DNA of 5,824 bases, from positions 1-5,824 of the forward strand of contig JAJQCX010000044.1 in assembly GCA_021202495.1 (NCBI GenBank). Reading direction: 5' to 3'. The stretch is from Clostridia bacterium. GTDB lineage: Bacteria; Bacillota; Clostridia; UMGS1883. This document shows positions 1 to 4,816 of the stretch, one piece after another (positions within the stretch are counted from its first letter, which is position 1; the number at the start of each line of letters is the position of its first letter). A program made the position numbers and the translations under genes. The notes below the pieces were generated by a model. The model was not told the origin of the DNA and did no database searches. It saw only the letters and a program-made list of their open reading frames with translations.

Positions 1-5
1 TTTCC

Positions 6-37
6 AAAAAAATGCCTATAGGTTCCTAATTAAGGCA
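6..37 (-). terminator. weak candidate rho-independent terminator at the end of the operon
   Basis: On the minus strand TGCCT (37-33) can pair with AGGCA (17-13). A short inner TAG/CTA stem may add stability, and seven T follow (12-6). The stem is only five firm pairs, so this is tentative. It overlaps the TAG stop of the truncated gene. If real, transcription ends here and the operon has no further gene. Confidence 0.4.
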
Positions 38-990
38 AAACAGGTAATCAAAAAAATAAAATTAAAAATTTTGTGTTTTAAAGTACCCCCCCCCCCGATT
101 GGAAGAACAGCATTGCATATCTTATGTGCAGCCTCAGCATCAACCTTTTCTTCCTCGGAAGAGATAAAGCTGAAATAAGAAAACTTTTCATACAAACCAT
201 TCGCACAGGCAAGAGTCGTTTTACTGTCGCAACCTCCCGATATAGAGATGGTAGGTCGTTGCCACTTATCTGCAATCAGTTTCAGGTTGTTATGCAGCAA
301 TTTTGAAACTTCATCTACAACCTGTACATAAGAAATCTTTTTTATTTCAGGTGTGTGATAGCGCTGAATTTTCACACTACTACTAAATTCTACATAATGA
401 TTAGGCACAATTCTCTTAACTTGCGAAAACTGTGTCAAATCACCCGGCAGTGAATTCCCCAATAAATTGAAAAACTTATAATTCGACAAGTGTTTAATAT
501 ACGCATCCATCTCCAACCTCAACATATCCCCTATAAGATTCACATGGGTAGAGATACTGATAAAATCACTAAACACCGTATAAAACGTTGTTTGCATACC
601 GGATGCGTCACCTAATACTCGCCAAGTATTGTCCTTTTTCCAAATAAGAGTATATACACCTGTGAGTGAGCACACTTCATCAAAGAATGACTTCTCGTCA
701 GCTTCAGCAAGAATACTCAATATCTCATTCTCACTGGCAATCATGTGAATAGGATCATATGCATGACCGACTAAAGCAATACTTATTCCTTCATCTGTAT
801 GAGAATAAAAGTGTTGTCTTGGATGTACTGAAAAAACCATATTATCAAGTGTAAATTGATTCCAATCGTCGTAAAAAGGGTAATCAGACACGTTATAATT
901 TCCTGTAGATGCATAAAAGCCCATAGGAAATAAACGGCATCTTAACGCTGGCTTTTTGTCTAAAATCCTCTTAATTGAACCGTCCCTCAT
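16..990 (-). CDS. asparagine-synthetase-like protein, truncated or out of frame after a G11 tract
   Basis: Family members use a PP-loop ATP pyrophosphatase domain to adenylate a carboxylate and form an amide. The first ~200 residues resemble the class II glutamine-amidotransferase fold, for example SLTGVYTLIWKK (108-119) followed by LGDASGMQTTFY. The protein begins MRDG, so the N-terminal nucleophilic Cys of true glutaminases is absent. The ATP domain starts near 220 and shows SISGGCDSKTTLACA (249-263, PP-loop SGGxDS) and VDAEAAHKICNAV (283-295). Homology then stops: codons 299-302 are a glycine run from 11 consecutive G, followed by AT-rich sequence giving TLKHKIFNFIFLITCF and a TAG at 18-16. 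Relatives are usually well over 450 residues, so most of the ATP domain is missing. ATG 990 overlaps the dehydrogenase stop. The gene is phase-variable, a true deletion, or misassembled; I cannot tell which. Confidence 0.82.
   Translation of the reverse strand: MRDGSIKRILDKKPALRCRLFPMGFYASTGNYNVSDYPFYDDWNQFTLDNMVFSVHPRQHFYSHTDEGISIALVGHAYDPIHMIASENEILSILAEADEKSFFDEVCSLTGVYTLIWKKDNTWRVLGDASGMQTTFYTVFSDFISISTHVNLIGDMLRLEMDAYIKHLSNYKFFNLLGNSLPGDLTQFSQVKRIVPNHYVEFSSSVKIQRYHTPEIKKISYVQVVDEVSKLLHNNLKLIADKWQRPTISISGGCDSKTTLACANGLYEKFSYFSFISSEEEKVDAEAAHKICNAVLPIGGGGTLKHKIFNFIFLITCFALIRNL
86..96 (-). repeat. G11 homopolymer inside the asparagine-synthetase-like gene
   Basis: Eleven C on the plus strand (86-96) read as eleven G in the coding direction, right where recognisable homology ends. 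With 11 the frame stays open to 16; with 10 it stops almost at once (GTA CTT TAA); with 12 it stops after about eight more codons (...AAT TTT TAA). Long G runs are prone to strand slippage in cells and also to sequencing and assembly error. Confidence 0.95.
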
Positions 991-1886
991 TTTACTGCCT
1001 CCAAATTTCGATAAATTACATTTAACATCCTCTCGTGGTTTCCGTCACCGATGAAACTGTTATGTGGCGTGACTATAACATTCTCCTTATCCCACAGCGG
1101 ACTGTCTGATCCAAGCGGTTCTTCTTCAAAAACATCAAGCACCGCTCCTTGCAAATTGCCTTTCAGTGCATCAATCAAAGCATCGGTTTGAACAACCGCA
1201 CCTCGTGCAATATTGACCAGAACTGCTCCATTCTTCATCGTTTCAAAACGCTCGGAGTTCATCAATCCCATTGTTTCGTCTGTCAGAGGAAGTGTCAAAA
1301 TAACGACATCACTGATTCCAAGCGTCCCATCTAATTTATCCAATGAACCCATCTCTTCAAAATACTCTGAATCGTATGGCTGAATATCTACTCCGAGGAT
1401 TTTGCATCCAAATGCTCTAAATCTTTTAGCGCACTCTGCTCCCACACTGCCACAGCCTACAACACATATAGTCTTTCCGTATAATTCCTGTGTGCCTCTG
1501 TGTTTTACCCATTTATGTTCTTTCTGATTTTCAATGAAGAATCTGCTCTTCTTGTATAATTCCAGAACTCCGCAGACAGCGAACTCAACCATCGGAATGC
1601 TATATACTCCTCTGGCGTTGTATATTTGTATTCCGCGTCTCTTTGCATAGTCCATCGGAACGCGGTCAAATCCGGCACTCGTGAGCTGTATGTAACCCAG
1701 GTTTTCGAAGCTTTCTATTGGATGTGAAAGAAAGATTCCATTACCGATAATACCTTCAACCCATCCAGCCTCACAGGGAAGAACATCCTTTTCCTGTTGC
1801 ATGAACACGACTTTATGACCAAGTTCCTTTAATTTATTCAATTCTTTTTCTGTCCAATCGAAAGCACCTGTTACAAGCAAATGCAT
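987..1886 (-). CDS. NAD-dependent D-2-hydroxyacid dehydrogenase
   Basis: It should reversibly reduce a 2-keto acid to a D-2-hydroxy acid in the cytoplasm. The 299-residue length is slightly short for the family but all landmarks are present: substrate-binding start LTSAGFDRVP (68-77), cofactor loop VGCGSVGAEC (143-152), Asp167 at the end of the next strand (ILGVDIQ) predicting NAD over NADP, and the catalytic Arg228 (NIARGAVV), Glu256 (DVFEEEPLG) and His275 (VTPHNSF). The start is ATG 1886, one base after the aldolase stop, with GAGGAG at 1899-1894 inside the end of the aldolase gene. It ends at a TGA that overlaps the next ATG by four bases (ATGA). This coupling on both sides argues that it reduces the aldolase product, or supplies its substrate, and that the result goes to the asparagine-synthetase-like enzyme. 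The exact substrate is unknown. Confidence 0.94.
   Translation of the reverse strand: MHLLVTGAFDWTEKELNKLKELGHKVVFMQQEKDVLPCEAGWVEGIIGNGIFLSHPIESFENLGYIQLTSAGFDRVPMDYAKRRGIQIYNARGVYSIPMVEFAVCGVLELYKKSRFFIENQKEHKWVKHRGTQELYGKTICVVGCGSVGAECAKRFRAFGCKILGVDIQPYDSEYFEEMGSLDKLDGTLGISDVVILTLPLTDETMGLMNSERFETMKNGAVLVNIARGAVVQTDALIDALKGNLQGAVLDVFEEEPLGSDSPLWDKENVIVTPHNSFIGDGNHERMLNVIYRNLEAVK
998..1002 (-). promoter_or_regulatory. ribosome binding site of the asparagine-synthetase-like gene
   Basis: Plus-strand CCTCC reads GGAGG, 7 bases before ATG 990, and lies inside the last codons of the dehydrogenase. It supports ATG 990 over the later in-frame ATG at codon 23. Confidence 0.7.
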
Positions 1887-1887
1887 A

Positions 1888-2718
1888 TCAATGCTCCTCT
1901 ATCTTCCTCACGGCTTCAGCCAATTCAGCTTTATTATTCATAAAGTAGCCGGCATACCGCTCACACTCGGCTTCAAATTCTCTCAACTGCCGTATTCCAT
2001 TGACGAATGTGGAACTGATAACGCCAAGGTGGTCAATCTTGTCCACATTACAGAAACTGCGTGAGAGAATTGCACAACTAGAGCCCAGCCGGTAGTGCTC
2101 TTTTATAATCATCTCAGCCGGAATCATCCCTTTGCCGAGAGAAGCAATTCCACCAAACCCATATGGGATGCCTTTATCCCGGAACTTCGCACAAAGATGC
2201 TCCACAATTCCATCGGTCAGCAGTTCAAACATAAATTTCATACCGTAGCCAAGACTCAAGTCGTTCAAGCCGATGTGAATACTGTCAATGCCATCAAGTT
2301 TGAGAATGTCATCAATCACTTCCACAGACTTCGGCGTTTCCACAAGCAGCATGGTCTTAACACGACCATCAACAAGAGTCAGAAACTCTTGCACCTCATC
2401 TACAGTCTTAAAGAACGGGAGCATGATAATATCTGCGCCATTGGCAATGACTGTATCAATTTCCTCCTTAGAAGAACAGTATTCCTCCGTTGCTTCATGG
2501 ATTGGATTGACGCGAACGAGAAGTTCCGCTGTGGTAATCGCGCCAGAAATCACTTTCACATCGTCCAGCGTGTGGTGTGACTGGACAGTATCCATACCAC
2601 CCTGTCTTGCGGCTTTTCCTATATACTCTAAATCCACGAAAATTCTATCTACGCCCGCCGACTCCGCAATTTGCGCAATGTCGGGACGATTTGTTATGTA
2701 CATTAATTTTAAAGGCAT
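1888..2718 (-). CDS. HpcH/HpaI aldolase/citrate lyase family protein
   Basis: This TIM-barrel class II aldolase family cleaves or forms C-C bonds next to a 2-keto acid, often pyruvate, using a divalent metal. The 276-residue length is normal. Numbering from ATG 2718: VDLEY (28-32), LLVRVNP (66-72, the substrate-binding Arg at 69), GADIIMLPFFKT (94-105), LLVETP (124-129, metal ligand Glu127) and IHIGLNDLSLGYG (147-159, metal ligand Asp153). In HpaI the first motif is D-x-E-H with a catalytic His; here Tyr32 replaces it, while a His pair sits at 48-49 (VQSHHT). Chemistry may therefore differ from HpaI. YGFGGIASLGKGMIPAE and EHYRLGSSCAILSRSF are long clean blocks that I associate with relatives in polysaccharide loci. 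It ends TGA one base before the dehydrogenase ATG, so the two are very probably translationally coupled and act in one pathway. Confidence 0.92.
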   Translation of the reverse strand: MPLKLMYITNRPDIAQIAESAGVDRIFVDLEYIGKAARQGGMDTVQSHHTLDDVKVISGAITTAELLVRVNPIHEATEEYCSSKEEIDTVIANGADIIMLPFFKTVDEVQEFLTLVDGRVKTMLLVETPKSVEVIDDILKLDGIDSIHIGLNDLSLGYGMKFMFELLTDGIVEHLCAKFRDKGIPYGFGGIASLGKGMIPAEMIIKEHYRLGSSCAILSRSFCNVDKIDHLGVISSTFVNGIRQLREFEAECERYAGYFMNNKAELAEAVRKIEEH

Positions 2719-2726
2719 TGCAATTT

Positions 2727-2733
2727 CTCCCTT
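2727..2733 (-). promoter_or_regulatory. ribosome binding site fixing the aldolase start at 2718
   Basis: Plus-strand CTCCCTT reads AAGGGAG, 8 bases before ATG 2718. This favours the ATG over the in-frame TTG at 2742, which would add eight residues encoded by the ribosome binding site itself. Confidence 0.75.
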
Positions 2734-2743
2734 GTAAACCAAT

Positions 2744-3349
2744 TTACTTCTTTACAGTTTCTCCTTCGCTTACATTGTCCTCATTCTTAATTACCTTTAC
2801 AATGGTGAGAAGCAATATCTTAACATCAAGTAAAAATGAAACGTTTTCCGCATACCATACGTTTAATGCAATTCTTTCATTCCACTCTACTTTCTTTCTT
2901 CCGTGAATCTGCGCCCATCCTGACAAGCCCGGACGAACATCAAACATCTTCTTCTGCTCATCTGTATATTCATCCCACGTCCATGGATGGTATGTAAGAG
3001 GGCTGCGGAATCCAATAATTGACATGTCGCCTTTTAATATATTGACCAATTGCGGAAGCTCATCGATACTGGTTGCCCGAATGATTTTTCCGACCCTCGT
3101 AACCCGGCTGTCATTTTTCCCGGAGTACACACCTGAGCCGGTATGCTCGCTATTAACATACATGGAACGAAATTTGTACATCAAATAAACTTTTCCGTGT
3201 TGTCCTATACGCTCCTGCTTAAATATGACAGGTCCGGGAGAATCCAACTTTATAATTATGGCAACAATGAGCATAGGGATTGCCAAAACGATCAAGGCAA
3301 TCAAAGATAAGACCACATCTAATAACCGTTTGATATAATTTTTGTACAT
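2744..3349 (-). CDS. PglC-like phosphoglycosyl transferase (bacterial sugar transferase, initiating enzyme)
   Basis: This enzyme transfers a sugar-1-phosphate from a UDP-sugar to undecaprenyl phosphate at the inner membrane face, the first committed step of glycan assembly. At 201 residues it is the short form: one N-terminal membrane-entering helix (about 9-33, with Pro25 as likely kink) and the catalytic core, without the extra helices of WbaP/WcaJ. Visible motifs are LDSPGPVIFKQERIG (35-49), KFRSM (59-63), the Asp-Glu pair in DELPQLVNILKGDMS (96-110), VRPGLSGWAQIHGR, and VEWNERIALNVWYAENVS. The usual GPRP-like motif reads GFRSPLTY (113-120). ATG 3349 has AGGAG 9 bases upstream. It ends TAA, 25 bases before the aldolase ATG. 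The sugar specificity cannot be read from sequence; the dehydratase upstream suggests a UDP-linked amino or deoxy sugar. Confidence 0.95.
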   Translation of the reverse strand: MYKNYIKRLLDVVLSLIALIVLAIPMLIVAIIIKLDSPGPVIFKQERIGQHGKVYLMYKFRSMYVNSEHTGSGVYSGKNDSRVTRVGKIIRATSIDELPQLVNILKGDMSIIGFRSPLTYHPWTWDEYTDEQKKMFDVRPGLSGWAQIHGRKKVEWNERIALNVWYAENVSFLLDVKILLLTIVKVIKNEDNVSEGETVKK

Positions 3350-3381
3350 GGTTAATTTCTCCTATTTTTCATGCTTCAACA

Positions 3382-3531
3382 TCAAAAGAAACTCGGCTCA
3401 CTGCCAAAGTCCTCAATGTACTGCTGTACCCAGAGCTCATTAATATTGTAAATAGGCATCCCATTGGGCGCAGTCCTCCTATCATGTTCTTCCTTAGTGA
3501 TTACTGTTTTCGTGATTTGCTTCTCTTCCAT
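3382..3531 (-). CDS. 49-residue small protein of unknown function, first gene of the downstream operon
   Basis: The gene starts at ATG 3531 and ends at TGA 3384-3382. The start has AAGGAG at 3544-3539 with a 7-base spacer, as good as any ribosome binding site here, and this is the main evidence that it is translated. The product begins MEEKQITKTVITKEEHDRR, continues with TAPNGMPIYNINELWVQQ and ends YIEDFGSEPSFF. It has no membrane segment, signal peptide or metal-binding cysteines. The first third is charged and rich in K and E; the last third (INELWVQQYIEDFG) could form an amphipathic helix. The next gene, the phosphoglycosyl transferase, starts 32 bases on, so the two are probably cotranscribed. 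It might be a small partner of that membrane enzyme, a leader peptide or a leftover. I do not recognise a family. Confidence 0.6.
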   Translation of the reverse strand: MEEKQITKTVITKEEHDRRTAPNGMPIYNINELWVQQYIEDFGSEPSFF

Positions 3532-3538
3532 AACTAAA

Positions 3539-3544
3539 CTCCTT
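3539..3544 (-). promoter_or_regulatory. ribosome binding site of the 49-residue gene
   Basis: Plus-strand CTCCTT reads AAGGAG on the coding strand, 7 bases before ATG 3531. It is the deciding evidence that this short frame is a gene. Confidence 0.7.
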
Positions 3545-3606
3545 ATACGGGATAGAGAGTGTGTTCATTTACGCAGTTCCTCGTTGTTTCAAACATCGGT
3601 TTACCC

Positions 3607-3620
3607 GTCGAACATTCGAC
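3607..3620. repeat. palindrome-like site GTCGAA-CA-TTCGAC
   Basis: Six-base arms are perfectly complementary around a two-base centre. The site overlaps the end of the downstream copy of the 14-base direct repeat by two bases. As DNA it resembles a dimeric regulator operator. As minus-strand RNA it could fold as a 5-pair stem with a 4-base loop. No regulator can be named from it. Confidence 0.45.
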
Positions 3621-3648
3621 CGTACACTAGGGTTTTCGAGGGTTGTAA

Positions 3649-3719
3649 AGACAAAAAACGAGGGAATCATTGTTTATATTTAATAAAATATCGACTGTTT
3701 CATACCTCGCTTTTTGTCT
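3649..3719. repeat. inverted repeat, 15-base arms (14/15) around a 41-base AT-rich spacer
   Basis: The left arm is 3649-3663 (agacaaaaaacgagg) and the right arm 3705-3719 (cctcgctttttgtct). They are reverse complements except at 3658/3710. On a minus-strand transcript that position becomes a G-U pair, so the RNA could form an unbroken 15-pair stem with a 41-base loop. The spacer holds the candidate promoter. It could be a protein-binding site, an RNA stem, or recombination ends of a small invertible segment. A 41-base spacer is short for the last. Confidence 0.75.
3673..3701 (-). promoter_or_regulatory. candidate sigma-A-type promoter inside the inverted-repeat spacer
   Basis: On the minus strand, GAAACA (3701-3696, 3 of 6 to TTGACA) is followed after exactly 17 bases by TATAAA (3678-3673, 5 of 6 to TATAAT). 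Transcription would begin near 3666 and give a leader of about 135 bases before the small gene. The -35 match is weak and the region is AT-rich, so a chance match is possible. Its fit inside the inverted-repeat spacer is what makes it notable. Confidence 0.35.
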
Positions 3720-3787
3720 ACTTTTCACAATCGGTTTACCCGTAGCATGTAATGTCAAACATCAGAAACCCCCATGCATATTTGTTC

Positions 3788-4807
3788 TCACTTCTTCCCC
3801 GGTTTTTCTCCTACCGGGTGGAAGGTCGGCACGATTTTTTCAACCATACTCACAATATCGGCGTCATTTTCATAGCTTGCGTTCGCCAGTTCTTCCAACT
3901 GTTTCAAGAATTCTTCAACCTCAAAGGGGATCGGTTTGCCGATGAAAATCAGTTTGTTTTCTGTCTTCTTAATTCCCTCTTCGGCCATCAACTTTTCTTC
4001 ATACAATTTTTCTCCGGGTCTCAGACCTGTGTAAACGACAGCAATATCCTCATCCGGTTTATAGCCTGAAAGCTTGATCAAGTTTCTTGCCAATGTATCA
4101 ATTTTTACGGGTTCTCCCATATCAAGAACGAATATTTCTCCGCCCCATGCGTAGGTTCCCGCCTGAAGCACAAGGCTCACGGCTTCCGGGATAGTCATAA
4201 AGAAACGTGTTATGTCGGGATGCGTCACCGTGACAGGACCTCCAGCTTCAATTTGTTCTTTAAATCTCGGGATTACCGAGCCGTTGCTTCCGAGTACATT
4301 TCCGAATCTCACAGCCACAAACTGCGTACCCGTGCGATCCCCGTTCTTTACGCTCTCAATCTTCAGCTTTTCACATTCTTCCGCCGTATCTTCCCATCCT
4401 ACAGTTCCGCAGTCAAGCGGATCGGCAACCGTCTGTTCGTCACTCGTCTTGTCCTTGTGTGCATACACAAGCGGTAGCAAATCCCACCTTCCACTCTTAC
4501 TGACAGCATCCATGCTTTGAATGACCATCTCGCACAAACGTTTGGAAGCGCCCATAATGTTTGTCGGATTTACCGCCTTGTCCGTAGAAATCAGTACAAA
4601 TCTTTGCGTTCCGTGCGTAAGCGCCGCATACGCGGTCTTATACGTACCTATTACATTATTTTTAATCGCCTCATTCGGGCTGTATTCCATGAGCGGCACA
4701 TGCTTATGCGCGGCAGCATGAAAGACAATATCGGGACGGAAAGTTTCAAACACCATATTTATTCTGCGGCTGTCTCTTACCGAACCGATAAGAACATTCA
4801 GCTTCAA
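3788..4807 (-). CDS. C-terminal fragment of the CapD/FlaA1-type dehydratase (possible restart product)
   Basis: This is the remainder of the catalytic domain, in the same frame as the N-terminal fragment and starting two codons after its stop. Possible restart codons are TTG at 4807 or ATG at 4756. A GGGAG sits about 11 bases before the TTG, which is far for efficient initiation, so expression is doubtful. The fragment holds STDK (residues 74-77) and MGASK (85-89), the altered SDR catalytic set of this family, plus GNVLGSNGSVIP and TRPGEKLYEE-like GLRPGEKLYEE for substrate binding. It lacks the glycine-rich cofactor loop, so alone it should be inactive. Activity would need association with the N-terminal part, which I consider unlikely. 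It ends with TGA 256 bases before the next small gene. Confidence 0.6.
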   Translation of the reverse strand: MKLNVLIGSVRDSRRINMVFETFRPDIVFHAAAHKHVPLMEYSPNEAIKNNVIGTYKTAYAALTHGTQRFVLISTDKAVNPTNIMGASKRLCEMVIQSMDAVSKSGRWDLLPLVYAHKDKTSDEQTVADPLDCGTVGWEDTAEECEKLKIESVKNGDRTGTQFVAVRFGNVLGSNGSVIPRFKEQIEAGGPVTVTHPDITRFFMTIPEAVSLVLQAGTYAWGGEIFVLDMGEPVKIDTLARNLIKLSGYKPDEDIAVVYTGLRPGEKLYEEKLMAEEGIKKTENKLIFIGKPIPFEVEEFLKQLEELANASYENDADIVSMVEKIVPTFHPVGEKPGKK

Positions 4808-4813
4808 ATTCGG

Positions 4814-4816
4814 TTA
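4814..4816 (-). other. in-frame ochre (TAA) nonsense codon inside the dehydratase gene
   Basis: Plus-strand TTA at 4814-4816 reads TAA on the coding strand, between codons for ELREK and PNLKLNV. Frame is unchanged on both sides: 5824 to 4816 and 4813 to 3788 are both in the same phase. The base after the stop is C. A TAT or TAC tyrosine codon needs one third-position change to give TAA. The sugar transferase in this window ends naturally on TAA, so TAA is an ordinary stop in this genome. Confidence 0.95.

Larger units (their letters stand above)
3595..3743. repeat. 14-base perfect direct repeat, two copies 135 bases apart
   Basis: ATCGGTTTACCCGT occurs at 3595-3608 and again at 3730-3743. 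Each copy ends a looser unit that begins with CCTCG and a T-rich run (3579-3610 and 3705-3745). A third, more diverged unit lies between them in the opposite orientation (3663 down to 3627, CCTCG followed by a T-run, ACAA, CGAAAACCC and TAG). A pair of regulator operators or a duplicated leader element would both fit. Confidence 0.65.
3532..3787. promoter_or_regulatory. repeat-rich non-coding region between the dehydratase and the downstream operon
   Basis: 256 bases with no supported gene on either strand; open frames here are short and look like no protein family. The stretch holds a 14-base direct repeat, a 15-base inverted repeat, a 14-base palindrome-like site, a candidate minus-strand promoter and the ribosome binding site of the small gene. 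I see no hairpin-plus-U-run terminator after the dehydratase stop, so read-through from upstream is possible. Its place, just before a tight operon, suggests it controls that operon. Confidence 0.6.

Noticed and set aside
2095..2737. Plus-strand open frames opposite the aldolase
   Set aside because: They are antisense to a gene with clear family motifs and show no protein-family features of their own.
2719..2742. Aldolase starting at TTG 2742
   Set aside because: The extra eight codons contain the Shine-Dalgarno for ATG 2718 and do not match the family start.
3607..3620. LexA/DinR (SOS) box
   Set aside because: The Gram-positive box needs CGAAC and GTTCG arms around four bases; here the arms are GTCGAA and TTCGAC around two.
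3579..3745. CRISPR array
   Set aside because: The repeat units are degenerate, differ in length and orientation, and are not evenly spaced.
3730..3758. Promoter from the perfect TTGACA at 3758-3753 on the minus strand
   Set aside because: At 16-18 base spacing no hexamer resembles TATAAT (ACCGAT at 17), so the -35 match alone is not convincing.
3464..3945. Plus-strand open frames across the repeat-rich intergenic region
   Set aside because: They run from one gene's antisense through repeats, lack good ribosome binding sites and have no family resemblance.
4814..4816. TAA reassigned to an amino acid in this organism
   Set aside because: The phosphoglycosyl transferase ends naturally on TAA (2744-2746) at its expected length, and no other gene has an internal TAA.
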